Positions 17,033-26,256 of a stretch of DNA of 64,000 nucleotides are shown here, piece by piece. The position numbers were made by a program, and so were the translations under genes. Source of the DNA: an uncultured Flavobacteriaceae bacterium (lineage in GTDB: Bacteria > Bacteroidota > Bacteroidia > Flavobacteriales > Flavobacteriaceae); assembly GCA_913065125.1 (NCBI GenBank), contig CAJYAG010000004.1, positions 98,501 through 162,500 of the forward strand, given 5' to 3'. Position 1 is the first letter of the stretch. Each line of letters starts with the position of its first letter. The notes under the pieces are model-generated. The model did no database searches, had not been told where the DNA came from, and was given only the letters and a program-made list of their open reading frames with translations.

Positions 17033-19219
17033 TTATTTTTCTTCTCCAGGGTGATAGGTTGATTTTGCTCTTTTTAAAACATCTTCTCTATAATATGCAA
17101 CTTCTTTAAATTGTTTGTCAGCATAACGTTGTGATTGATCAGAAAAATGAGGAGACTTTGGATCTCCACTTTGTCCACCAGCCAACATCGTTTTTGCAGT
17201 CACTTTATCTCCAAATTCTACCACAGCAACAAAACTATTTCCGGATGTTCCATATTGACGTTTGGTATCTTTTCCGAAGCGCGTTCCGAATGAAGCCAAA
17301 GCTCCCCAAGAGCTTGAAGCCATTCCAACTGCTATACTTGGTTTTGCATCGTTAAAATCTTGCTGGATTTTTCCATCATTTCGTTGGTAACGATTAAATT
17401 CTCCCCAAGGAGTTTTCCAAGAGCCAAAATCTGCTTTAAGTTTATCTAAACTTTGTTGAAAAATTGCTAAGCGTTCTTTATAGCTAGCAGTTTTACTCAT
17501 GTATTCAAATCGTCCTAGTCTGCTGATTCTTTTGTTCCCTTCCATACTTGGAATCTTTCCTGAACGGTAATAAGCGTTTAAGTAAAATTGCGTCAAGGTC
17601 ATTCCTACAGAATTCACACCTACTTTAAAATCCCATTTCTTTAATAAAGCAATTGCTTCTCTTGCTTCTCTACTTTTTACGGGTGATTTTTTTGCTGCTT
17701 CTAACAATCCTGTAATCAACATATCAGCTCCTGGTAAATACGGATCGTATGCTAAATCTATTAAAGAATTTAAAGTTAAATCGGATGCTTTTGTAAGCAA
17801 CGGAATTGCATGAACTCCTCTAAAATTTTCAGGAAAAGAATGCATGTAAGCAGGATAATCTTCTTTTTTAGGGCTGTATTCTAAAGCACTTGTAAACGGA
17901 GTAGAATTACAATTCTGTATCCAGCCGTTTGGTGGATTCAACACCATAATATTCTCTTCTAAAGGATGCAAACCTTGCCAATCTGTTTCTGGATTACTTC
18001 CATCTACGGGTTTTGTGTAATCGAACTTTTCATTTCTTTTTGGAATAAAATTTCCGTGATAATAAGCAATTGTTCCGTCTGCATCTGCATACACTGTATT
18101 GTTTGATGAATTTGTTCTGATATCCATCATTTCATAAAATTCTTTATGATTTGATTTTTTAGTTCTTGTAAAAGATTGTTCCAATGCTTTAATCGGACTC
18201 CACATCAAAGCGGTTGTTACCCATTTATCACCGTTTGCATGCGTAATTGGACCATGATGAGTTCTATACGTCATAAAAGATTTCTCTTTGATTCCGTCTT
18301 TAGATGAATATTTTAAACTCACTTTAATAGAATCCATTGGTTTAATTTCTTCTCCGTATTTGTACGAAGTTTTAGCACCATTTTTAACTACTGTTTCCTC
18401 AAATTCATCAATAATATCTGTTCCTGTTGATGTGTGCATCCAGCCAGTTTTACTGTTAAATCCTTGATAGACAAAAAATTGCCCCCAAGTTACGGCTCCG
18501 TAAGCATTTAATCCTTCTTCACTAACCATATGCACTTCGCCTCTAAAAAAGAAAGAAGTATGCGGATTGATCAACAACATTGCTTTTCCAGATTTTGTTT
18601 TTGAACCAGCAATTGCAAATCCGTTAGAACCTCTTGGTTCATCATCTTTTAAACGAATTAAACCATCATCAACAATTGCCATTTTAGTATCCTTGTCGTA
18701 AAACTCTTTAATTTTTCTAGTAGAAACTCTTTCAATATCTCCACCGATAGAACCTTCACTAAAATACATGGTCATCCAAGGTTCAAAATGTGTAATTAAT
18801 TTTGGTTTTACTTCTGGATTTTTCGCCAAGTAATAATTCAATCCGTCAGCAAAAGCAACACATAGTTTTTGTAACCAAGCTGGGCTGTTTTCAAAATTTT
18901 CTTTGGCTTCTTTTTCGGTCATATATAAACGAGCACGTAAATCGCTATACAACGATTTTTCGCCTTCTATTTCGGCCAATCTACCAATTGCCCATATATA
19001 ATTTCGCTCTACACGATTAAAATCATCTTCTGCTTGGGCATATAATAATCCGAATACGGCATCTGCATCTGTTTTACCGTAAATATGCGGAACACCAAAA
19101 TCGTCTCTAATAATTTCTGTGTTTTTTGCGTGTTGTTCCCAACGTTCTTGTTCGGTTAATTCTTTATTGCCTGTGCAGCTTGCAAGAACAATGAATGAGA
19201 GTATAAATAATTTTTTCAT
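17033..19219 (-). CDS. Penicillin acylase family lipoprotein (Ntn hydrolase)
   Basis: 728 residues with a lipoprotein signal (MKKLFILSFIVLASC, Cys15). The S45 family layout is clear: an alpha part with DDFGVPHIYGKTDADAVFGLLYAQAEDDF, a linker, then the predicted autoprocessing point before Ser198 (PRG-SNGFAIAG), which becomes the N-terminal nucleophile of the beta chain, and the NPHTSFF and NCNSTPF segments. These periplasmic or surface enzymes cut amide bonds of acylated amines, e.g. penicillins, acyl-homoserine lactones, N-acyl amino acids. The substrate cannot be told. Four bases separate it from each neighbour. Confidence 0.93.
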   Translation of the reverse strand: MKKLFILSFIVLASCTGNKELTEQERWEQHAKNTEIIRDDFGVPHIYGKTDADAVFGLLYAQAEDDFNRVERNYIWAIGRLAEIEGEKSLYSDLRARLYMTEKEAKENFENSPAWLQKLCVAFADGLNYYLAKNPEVKPKLITHFEPWMTMYFSEGSIGGDIERVSTRKIKEFYDKDTKMAIVDDGLIRLKDDEPRGSNGFAIAGSKTKSGKAMLLINPHTSFFFRGEVHMVSEEGLNAYGAVTWGQFFVYQGFNSKTGWMHTSTGTDIIDEFEETVVKNGAKTSYKYGEEIKPMDSIKVSLKYSSKDGIKEKSFMTYRTHHGPITHANGDKWVTTALMWSPIKALEQSFTRTKKSNHKEFYEMMDIRTNSSNNTVYADADGTIAYYHGNFIPKRNEKFDYTKPVDGSNPETDWQGLHPLEENIMVLNPPNGWIQNCNSTPFTSALEYSPKKEDYPAYMHSFPENFRGVHAIPLLTKASDLTLNSLIDLAYDPYLPGADMLITGLLEAAKKSPVKSREAREAIALLKKWDFKVGVNSVGMTLTQFYLNAYYRSGKIPSMEGNKRISRLGRFEYMSKTASYKERLAIFQQSLDKLKADFGSWKTPWGEFNRYQRNDGKIQQDFNDAKPSIAVGMASSSWGALASFGTRFGKDTKRQYGTSGNSFVAVVEFGDKVTAKTMLAGGQSGDPKSPHFSDQSQRYADKQFKEVAYYREDVLKRAKSTYHPGEEK

Positions 19220-19222
19220 TTT

Positions 19223-21151
19223 TTAGTTTTTAAGTACTGTAAATTCTATTGCAGAATCTGTAAATACAGTATGAGTTTGGGTTTTAAAATCTTTTTCGTC
19301 TGCTTTGTAAATGTTGTCTACATAAGTTTGCGGATTTAAATCTATCAAAGGAAACCAAGTACTTTGCACTTGAATTTGTAATTTATGTCCCTTTTTAAAA
19401 GTGTGAAAAACGTCTTGTAACTTTAAGTTTACAGCTGTTTTTCTATTAGCTACAAAAGGTTCTGGTGTTGAGAAACTATTTCTAAAACGACCACGCATTA
19501 CTTCGCTACGAACCATTAAGTGATAGTTGCTCATTTTTAAATGCGATTGCATATTTTTATTATTGTTTTTTGCATCTTTTGGGTGCACATCAATTACTTT
19601 AACAATCCAATCGGCTGCAGTTCCTGTTGTTGCTACTTTTAGTTTTGCTAAAATATCTCCTGCTAAGGTAAAATCTTCGGTCAATACATCCGTTTCAAAA
19701 ACCAATACATCTGGTCTTCTTGCAGCAAAACGCTGATCGTCTGTCATGTATTTTCTAGGTGTAAAAACCGTTTTAATATCTTCAGAATACGGAACTGGGC
19801 GTTTGACATCACTAATAAATTCAATTCCTTTTGTGCTTTTCTTTGTAGCAGTTAATTTTTGATTTTCTGATAAAAACCAATCTTCTTTTACAGCTTGTTT
19901 TGGTGGCCAAACATCAAAAGAACTCCATTCTTTTTTCCCTGAATCATACACATAGGCTTCTGGCAATCCAGAATTTTTATCGCCACTTCCTTTTAAGAAA
20001 TGATTAAAGAATTTAGATTCTATTTCTTTTTGAAATTTTAACGAAATTGAATCTCCGAAATAATAATTTCCAACAATGTTTTTCACAGAACTTCTAGACC
20101 ATCCACCGTGATCCCAAGGTCCAAAAACCAAGGTATTGTAATTATTTGGTTGGTGTTTTTCAATTCCTTTATAGGTTTCTAACGGTCCGTATAAATCTTC
20201 TGCATCAAATTCTCCACCAACAACCATCGTTGCAACTGTAGCAGGAACCTTATCTAAATGCTGAATGATTCCTTTGCTTTTCCACACTTCATCGTAATTT
20301 GGGTGTTCAATAATTTCTTTCCAAAAGAAATCGTCTATTTTGTCGTTATTCTGTGGACTTAAATTATCGACCGTTTCTTTTCTAAAATACTTGTTTAAAT
20401 TTTTTAACGGACCAGCATCTAAAAAGAATTGATATTGGTCTTGAGAATCCATTGTTGGTAAAGCATACCAAGCTGTATCTGTTGGCGTATCTTTATAAGC
20501 GCCAAACAAAGAAACAGCTCTAAAATAACTCAACAAAAAAGCGCCATTATGATGAAAATCATCAAAGAAAAAATCTGCAATTGATGCTTGTGGCGACGCT
20601 GCTTTTAAAGCTGGATGCGCATCAATCGTTGAAACTGTTGCGTAATGTCCTGGATATGAAATTCCCCAAGTACCAACTTTACCGTTATTGTTTTCTACAT
20701 TATTAACCAACCAATCAATAGTGTCATATGTATCAGAAGTTTCATCAGTTTGCGTTCCTGTTTTATTCGGGATGTACGCACGCATATTGTCATAAACACC
20801 TTCACTCATCCAGCGTCCACGAACATCTTGATATACAACAATATTTCCTTCTTTCATTAATTGAATGTTCGGTCCAATTTTAGTTTTAAATTTCCCTTCT
20901 CCATACGGCGCACAACTATAAGGCGTTCGTTGTAATAAAATTGGATAGGTTTTACTTTGATCTTTAGGAGCGTAAATTACCGTAAATAATTTTGTTCCGT
21001 CTCGCATTTCAATGCTAACTTCTTTTTTAGTGTAATTATCTTGAACGTAGTTGTTTGATGTTTTTACTTCATCTTTATTAGTGGTGTTACAACTACTTAT
21101 AAAAAGAAGAGAAAATAGCGATAAAACCGAGTAGAAAATTTGTTTTTTCAT
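19223..21151 (-). CDS. CocE/NonD family hydrolase, lipoprotein
   Basis: 642 residues. Lipoprotein signal (SVLSLFSLLFISSC, Cys21). Alpha/beta hydrolase with nucleophile motif GISYPG (Ser165), a preceding YQDVRGRWMSEG segment typical of CocE-type enzymes, WDHGGW with the catalytic His, and a C-terminal jelly-roll domain (from about 480; ADWIVKVIDVHP). First gene of the four-gene operon; divergent from the DJ-1-like lipoprotein at 21268. Paralogous in fold to the last gene of the operon but much diverged. Confidence 0.92.
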   Translation of the reverse strand: MKKQIFYSVLSLFSLLFISSCNTTNKDEVKTSNNYVQDNYTKKEVSIEMRDGTKLFTVIYAPKDQSKTYPILLQRTPYSCAPYGEGKFKTKIGPNIQLMKEGNIVVYQDVRGRWMSEGVYDNMRAYIPNKTGTQTDETSDTYDTIDWLVNNVENNNGKVGTWGISYPGHYATVSTIDAHPALKAASPQASIADFFFDDFHHNGAFLLSYFRAVSLFGAYKDTPTDTAWYALPTMDSQDQYQFFLDAGPLKNLNKYFRKETVDNLSPQNNDKIDDFFWKEIIEHPNYDEVWKSKGIIQHLDKVPATVATMVVGGEFDAEDLYGPLETYKGIEKHQPNNYNTLVFGPWDHGGWSRSSVKNIVGNYYFGDSISLKFQKEIESKFFNHFLKGSGDKNSGLPEAYVYDSGKKEWSSFDVWPPKQAVKEDWFLSENQKLTATKKSTKGIEFISDVKRPVPYSEDIKTVFTPRKYMTDDQRFAARRPDVLVFETDVLTEDFTLAGDILAKLKVATTGTAADWIVKVIDVHPKDAKNNNKNMQSHLKMSNYHLMVRSEVMRGRFRNSFSTPEPFVANRKTAVNLKLQDVFHTFKKGHKLQIQVQSTWFPLIDLNPQTYVDNIYKADEKDFKTQTHTVFTDSAIEFTVLKN

Positions 21152-21267
21152 GATATAAGTTTGGATATTAATGAAGTAAATCTACAAAAGAAAAAACATT
21201 TAAGAATCATACAATTTAGTTAAATTGAATTTTAATACATTTATCGAATCATAAAATCAATTTTACA

Positions 21268-21993
21268 ATGAAAAAAAGCATTTTTTTATTACTTGTTTTT
21301 GCACTATTTGGATGTAAAGATTCAGTTAAAAACGAGATTGAACAGAAAAAATTTCCAGCGTTAAAAGAAGGACGCTACAATGTTGCTTTTTTAATTATGG
21401 ACGGAACTTTTAATACAGAACTTACTGCTCCGTACGATATTTTTCAACATACCATTTTTAGAGAAGGAATCAAACAAATGAATGTGTTTACAGTTGCAAA
21501 TACTGATGAAGCAATTACCACTTTTGAAGGAATGCGAATTTTACCAGATTATAATTACCTAAAAGATAGTTTGCCAAAGATTGATATTTTGGTGGTGCCA
21601 AGTGCAGAGCATCATCTAGATTCTGATTTAGAAGATACAGCAATGATAGATTTTGTACAACGGGTTGATAAAGAAGCGCAGTTTATTACTTCGCATTGCG
21701 ATGGCGCTTTTGTTTTGGCAAAAGCAGGAATCTTAAATGGAAAAGTTTCAACAACTTTTCCGAGTGATATTGACCAAATGAGAGCAACTTTTCCAGATTT
21801 AGACATTAGAAAAAATGTGCTATTTGTACATGACGGAAAATACATTACTTCTGCTGGTGGCGCAAAATCATTTGAAGCTGCTTTGTATTTATGTGAATAT
21901 TTATACGGAAAAGAAATTGCAAAAACCTTGGCTGGTGGTTTGGTTATAGATTGGAATCTAGATGATGTTCCGCATTTGGTGGTAAAACAATAA
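21268..21993 (+). CDS. DJ-1/PfpI family lipoprotein
   Basis: 241 residues. Lipoprotein signal (MKKSIFLLLVFALFGC, Cys16) followed by a class I glutamine-amidotransferase-like domain. The nucleophile elbow is TSHCDGAFVLAKAG with Cys144; a conserved upstream glutamate is plausible in FNTELTAPYDIFQ. It resembles the amidase-like domain of AraC-type regulators but has no DNA-binding part and is exported, which is unusual for the superfamily. Divergent from the secreted hydrolase operon with 116 bases between, so the two may share control. Confidence 0.88.
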   Translation: MKKSIFLLLVFALFGCKDSVKNEIEQKKFPALKEGRYNVAFLIMDGTFNTELTAPYDIFQHTIFREGIKQMNVFTVANTDEAITTFEGMRILPDYNYLKDSLPKIDILVVPSAEHHLDSDLEDTAMIDFVQRVDKEAQFITSHCDGAFVLAKAGILNGKVSTTFPSDIDQMRATFPDLDIRKNVLFVHDGKYITSAGGAKSFEAALYLCEYLYGKEIAKTLAGGLVIDWNLDDVPHLVVKQ

Positions 21994-21998
21994 ATAAT

Positions 21999-22034
21999 TG
22001 TCATTTCGAAATGAAAAACGATTGAGAAATCTAC
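21999..22034. repeat. Dispersed GTCATTTCGA-type repeat
   Basis: TGTCATTTCGAAATGAAAAA ... GATTGAGAAATCTAC, just after the DJ-1-like gene; same family as elsewhere in the window. Confidence 0.7.
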
Positions 22035-22055
22035 TTACAATAACCTTAAGCAAAT

Positions 22056-22090
22056 AAAAAAGCGACTACTTAAAAGTAATCGCTTTTTTT
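22056..22090. terminator. Intrinsic terminator between convergent genes
   Basis: AAAAAGCGACTACTT pairs with AGTAATCGCTTTTTTT with a single mismatch and a short AAA loop; A-run and T-run flank it, so it can act on both strands. Confidence 0.8.
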
Positions 22091-22108
22091 ATATAATTTG
22101 GTTTCAGT

Positions 22109-23965
22109 TTATCCTTTTAACCAAGCTTTTCTTAATTTAGTTTTAGCATTTTCTGCTGGTAAATCTTCTATTGCCAAACCAACTTGTTCAGCTTGAGGAA
22201 CAATTGCAGTTCCTTCTAAGGTCATCGTTTTTCCGTCTCTTACAATTTCTAAACTAATTTTATCACCAGCTTTCCAAGCAAATGTTTTAACAATAATTGC
22301 GTTGGCTGTTTGTAAAGTAAAATCTTCTCCATTCACCTTCTTTAAAACATCATTCTCTTGAACTCCTAATGCAACTAATCCGCTATTTGTTTTCTTTAAA
22401 AAGTGAATTTCACGTTTTGCATTTACACCAATAAAAGGTTGGTTGCTGTTATCTATAAGATATCTAGTATTTACAGTTTGTGATTTTTTTACAATTCCTG
22501 CTTTCGCAAATAAAGCATCATAATCTATTGGAGTAGTTCCTTCTACATGATTTTTAAAAAATTCTCCAACAGCTGGATAGGTCATGGCAACAATTTCTGG
22601 AATGATTTCATCATCTTTAAATGGTTTATGGGCACCATATCTATCAGATAAATCTTTCATTAAATTTAAAACTCCGTAGGTTCCGTTGCTTTCTTCTCTT
22701 AAAATAATATCTAAAGACATGCTAATTAATGCTCCTTTCATGTAAACATTGCTGTAGTTTTTAGCATAGGTTGGTTCTAGAATATTTTTACTCATTTCTG
22801 TAAAAGACATTGTGTCATCAAAACGTTTAGAAATTGCAATTTTAGATTGCATTTCATTGATAAAATCTTGCTCGGTAATTAACCCTTGATTTACTTGAAA
22901 TAAGTTTGCAAAATATTCTGTTGTACCTTCGTACATCCATAAATGTTTCGACATTTTTGGAGTGTTAAAATCAAAAGAATGAATTTCTTCTGAATGCACT
23001 GAAAGCGGAGAAACAATATGGAAAAACTCATGAGAAACTGTTCCGTTTATCATTCCGTTTGCCAATTGCTCTTTGGTGTAACTTTCTGGGTACACAACCG
23101 TTGTAGAAGATAAATGTTCTAGCGCTCCAAAGCTATTCCATTTATATACTTCTGGGTCAAATAAATACAGTAAAATATTGTATTCATTCGTTGTTTTAAA
23201 TCCTTTTAAGAAATTAGATTGCGCTTGCACCATTTTCTTTAAATCTGCTTCCATGTCTTTTGCAGAATGCACATTTTTTGGAGAATAAACTGCCATCGTA
23301 ACTTCAATTCCGTCTACAGTAAAGCTCACATTATTTAACGGAGCATACATAATTGGATTATCAGAAATTTCATCATAACGAGAAGCCACAAAAACATCTT
23401 TAGAATTGTCAGTTTTACTTGAGTTCTTGTTGATTAAAGAAGTAGTTTCATATAAATTGGTTGGATGAGAAACCGTAATTGTATAAGGAGTTTCTTTCTT
23501 TCCTTTAAAATATCCTACAAAACCAGGAAGATTTAAAAAGAAGTTTTTGCCTTCTTCGATGTTGGTTCCTGCCATTACATAAATTCCGTGTTTCAATTCA
23601 GAATCAAAAGTGTCATCAACCCAATAAGAAACTTTATCCATTTTTTTAGCGTTGTTTACTTGCCAAGAATTGTCGTCTAATTTCTGAACAGGCATTTCTT
23701 TTCCGTCATAATCAAAAGCTTTAAAATCAGAAACAAATCTTCCATAATTACTCATTGCATAGGTTCCTGGAACTATTGCCGGAATGTTATAAACAACTGT
23801 TTCTTCTTTGATTTTTTGTGGATTTACCTCAACTTGAACTTTATCATCAACAACATTGTTAAGGTTGATGCCAACTTCAATTAAGTCTTTTTTTACAGCT
23901 ACATTAGAGGTAGAACAACTACCTAAAAAAGCGATGGTTATAATCGCAATAAATATTTTTTTCAT
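22109..23965 (-). CDS. M61 family peptidase with PDZ domain, lipoprotein
   Basis: 618 residues, lipoprotein signal (IAIITIAFLGSC, Cys17). N-terminal beta domain, then a thermolysin-like zinc domain with HEFFH at 312-316 and the downstream glutamate in LWMYEGTTEYFAN, the M61 pattern (glycyl aminopeptidase-like). A PDZ domain follows at about 505-590 (GLVALGVQENDVLKKVNGEDF). Such proteins digest peptides in the periplasm or at the surface, with a preference for N-terminal glycine in the studied member. Transcribed towards the DJ-1-like gene and ending at the shared terminator. Confidence 0.94.
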   Translation of the reverse strand: MKKIFIAIITIAFLGSCSTSNVAVKKDLIEVGINLNNVVDDKVQVEVNPQKIKEETVVYNIPAIVPGTYAMSNYGRFVSDFKAFDYDGKEMPVQKLDDNSWQVNNAKKMDKVSYWVDDTFDSELKHGIYVMAGTNIEEGKNFFLNLPGFVGYFKGKKETPYTITVSHPTNLYETTSLINKNSSKTDNSKDVFVASRYDEISDNPIMYAPLNNVSFTVDGIEVTMAVYSPKNVHSAKDMEADLKKMVQAQSNFLKGFKTTNEYNILLYLFDPEVYKWNSFGALEHLSSTTVVYPESYTKEQLANGMINGTVSHEFFHIVSPLSVHSEEIHSFDFNTPKMSKHLWMYEGTTEYFANLFQVNQGLITEQDFINEMQSKIAISKRFDDTMSFTEMSKNILEPTYAKNYSNVYMKGALISMSLDIILREESNGTYGVLNLMKDLSDRYGAHKPFKDDEIIPEIVAMTYPAVGEFFKNHVEGTTPIDYDALFAKAGIVKKSQTVNTRYLIDNSNQPFIGVNAKREIHFLKKTNSGLVALGVQENDVLKKVNGEDFTLQTANAIIVKTFAWKAGDKISLEIVRDGKTMTLEGTAIVPQAEQVGLAIEDLPAENAKTKLRKAWLKG

Positions 23966-24095
23966 GTTTTTTAAAATTTGGTCAAATATACTAACAAGAC
24001 GCCCATATTATAAATAAGTAACAGTTCTTTAACAAAAGTTTATTTTTATATAACTCGAAACAAGTGTAAAAATAGTAGAATCAGTTAAAATCTTG

Positions 24096-24103
24096 TATTT
24101 TTG
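24096..24103 (+). promoter_or_regulatory. TAnnTTTG box abutting the ygiQ start
   Basis: TATTTTTG at 24096-24103 lies six bases before the ATG at 24110. If it is the -7 element, transcription starts at or within a few bases of the ATG, so the mRNA would have almost no leader. No good TTG partner at the usual distance. Confidence 0.5.
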
Positions 24104-24109
24104 CAGCGC

Positions 24110-26068
24110 ATGAGTGAATTAAGATTAACAGATTGGTTACCAACTACAAATAAGGAGGTAAAATTAAAAGGATGGGAAGCGTTAGATGTAATTCTTTTTA
24201 GCGGTGATGCCTATGTAGATCATCCATCTTTTGGGCCAGCAGTAATTGGTAGGATTTTAGAATCTTACGGATTACGAGTTGCAATTGTTCCACAACCTAG
24301 TGTTCACGATAATTTACAAGATTTTGAAAAGTTAGGAAAACCAAGATTGTTTTTTGGTGTTACCGGTGGATGTATGGATCCGATGGTTTCTAATTATACC
24401 GCAAGTAAAAGACGAAGAGAGAAGGATGCCTATACACCAAATGGCGACAAAGGTTTTAGACCCGATTATGCAACCTCTGTATATTCTAAAATATTAAAAG
24501 AAAAATTCCCTGAAGTTCCTGTTTTAATTGGCGGAATCGAAGCTTCGTTAAGACGCGTAACGCATTACGATTATTGGTCAGATAAATTATTGCCAACTAT
24601 TTTAGAAACGTCTAAAGCAGATATGTTGGTATACGGAATGGGAGAACAACCGTTGCGAGAAATTGTAGAGTTATTACAAAAGGGCGTTCCATTTTCGAGT
24701 TTAAAAAACATCAAACAAACGGCTGTTTTTGTCAATCAAAAAGAAGAGAAAATCCCTGTTGTAAATGATTGGGAAGATGTAACCATCAATTCTCATGAAG
24801 CATGTTTGGCTGATAAAAAAACATTTGCATCTAACTTTAAAGTGATTGAGCAAGAGTCAAATAAATTAAAAGCAAGAAGAATATTCCAAGAAGTTGGAGA
24901 AAATACGTTGGTGATAAATCCGCCATTTCCTACAATGACCGAAAAGGAAATTGATGCTTCTTTTGATTTGCCTTTTACGCGTTTACCGCACCCAAAATAT
25001 AACAAACGTGGACCAATTCCTGCGTTTGAAATGATTAAGTTTTCTATCAATATTCACCGTGGTTGTTTTGGTGGATGTAGTTTTTGTACGATTTCTGCAC
25101 ATCAAGGAAAATTTATTGCAAGCAGAAGTCAAGAATCTATTTTAAAAGAAATTGATACGGTTGCAAACATGCCAGATTTTAAAGGTTATTTGTCTGATAT
25201 TGGCGGGCCTTCGGCAAACATGTATCAGATGAAAGGGAAAGTACAATCTATCTGCGATAAATGTGTTGCGCCAAGTTGTATTTCGCCAGTAATCTGTAGC
25301 AATTTAGATACTTCTCATAAACCGTTAACGGAATTGTATCAAGCAGTTGATAAACATCCGAAAGTGAAAAAATCGTTTGTTAGTAGCGGAATTCGACACG
25401 ATATGTTGGTGCCAGAATTTAATAAAAATGCAGATCCAAAAGAATTAGATGCTTTTACAGAAGAGGTAATGACGAATCATGTTTCAGGTCGATTAAAAGT
25501 AGCACCAGAACATACTTCTGATCCGGTTTTAAAGCTGATGCGTAAGCCGTCTTTTAAATATTTCCATATGTTTAAAGAACGTTTTGATAGAATTAATATC
25601 AAGAAAAAATTAAACTTACAATTAATTCCGTATTTTATATCGAGTCATCCTGCAAGTGAAGTAGAAGACATGGCAAACTTGGCAGCTGAAACAAAAGACA
25701 TGGGCTTTCAGTTAGAACAAGTACAAGGTTTTACACCAACACCAATGACTGTTGCAACGGTAATTTATTATTCTGGTTATCATCCATACACCTTAAAACC
25801 AACGAAAACTCCGAAAACAAAAAAAGAACGAGAAGATCAACATCGTTTTTTCTTTTGGTATAAAAAAGAGAATAAAGATTGGATTAGAAACACACTAAAT
25901 AAAGTTGGAAGACAAGATTTATTAAAGGTGTTGTTGCCAGATAATAATTCTTGGAAGAAAAACAAAAAAGCAGCAGAAACGAAGAATACGTTTGATGATG
26001 CCATCCCTTTTAATCAACGTAAAAAGAAAGTGTCTAGAGCTCCAAAAAACAAGAAAAGGAGAAGATAG
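24110..26068 (+). CDS. YgiQ family radical SAM protein
   Basis: About 652 residues from the ATG at 24110 (the TTG at 24101 lies inside the promoter box and is rejected). Radical SAM cluster motif C-x3-C-x2-C at Cys319, Cys323, Cys326 (RGCFGGCSFCTI); N-terminal B12-binding-like UPF0313 domain; family-typical ICDKCVAPSCISPVIC and a Lys/Arg-rich C terminus. Orthologues are widespread but the reaction is unknown. Alone in its transcription unit, with a near-leaderless promoter. Confidence 0.95.
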   Translation: MSELRLTDWLPTTNKEVKLKGWEALDVILFSGDAYVDHPSFGPAVIGRILESYGLRVAIVPQPSVHDNLQDFEKLGKPRLFFGVTGGCMDPMVSNYTASKRRREKDAYTPNGDKGFRPDYATSVYSKILKEKFPEVPVLIGGIEASLRRVTHYDYWSDKLLPTILETSKADMLVYGMGEQPLREIVELLQKGVPFSSLKNIKQTAVFVNQKEEKIPVVNDWEDVTINSHEACLADKKTFASNFKVIEQESNKLKARRIFQEVGENTLVINPPFPTMTEKEIDASFDLPFTRLPHPKYNKRGPIPAFEMIKFSINIHRGCFGGCSFCTISAHQGKFIASRSQESILKEIDTVANMPDFKGYLSDIGGPSANMYQMKGKVQSICDKCVAPSCISPVICSNLDTSHKPLTELYQAVDKHPKVKKSFVSSGIRHDMLVPEFNKNADPKELDAFTEEVMTNHVSGRLKVAPEHTSDPVLKLMRKPSFKYFHMFKERFDRINIKKKLNLQLIPYFISSHPASEVEDMANLAAETKDMGFQLEQVQGFTPTPMTVATVIYYSGYHPYTLKPTKTPKTKKEREDQHRFFFWYKKENKDWIRNTLNKVGRQDLLKVLLPDNNSWKKNKKAAETKNTFDDAIPFNQRKKKVSRAPKNKKRRR

Positions 26069-26072
26069 TTTG

Positions 26073-26145
26073 TGTTTCGCTAATATTAAGAATGTGATTC
26101 TGTTTTAATAATCTAAATCTTGAGTTAGCGAAGTTCCCAAAAAAC
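26073..26145. repeat. Inverted repeat in ygiQ-M14 spacer
   Basis: TTCGCTAA near 26077 is matched by TTAGCGAA near 26125 with about 40 bases between. Weak, without a T-run. The rest of this 188-base gap is AT-rich and featureless. Confidence 0.35.
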
Positions 26146-26256
26146 TCCCTTTAGAAACAAACGGTAATACTGTTCTTAGAAAGATTAAGAAAAGAAAAGA
26201 TTCTTATTTGTGAATTATTCTTACTTTTAGGATTGATTATTTAAACAACCAATCTA

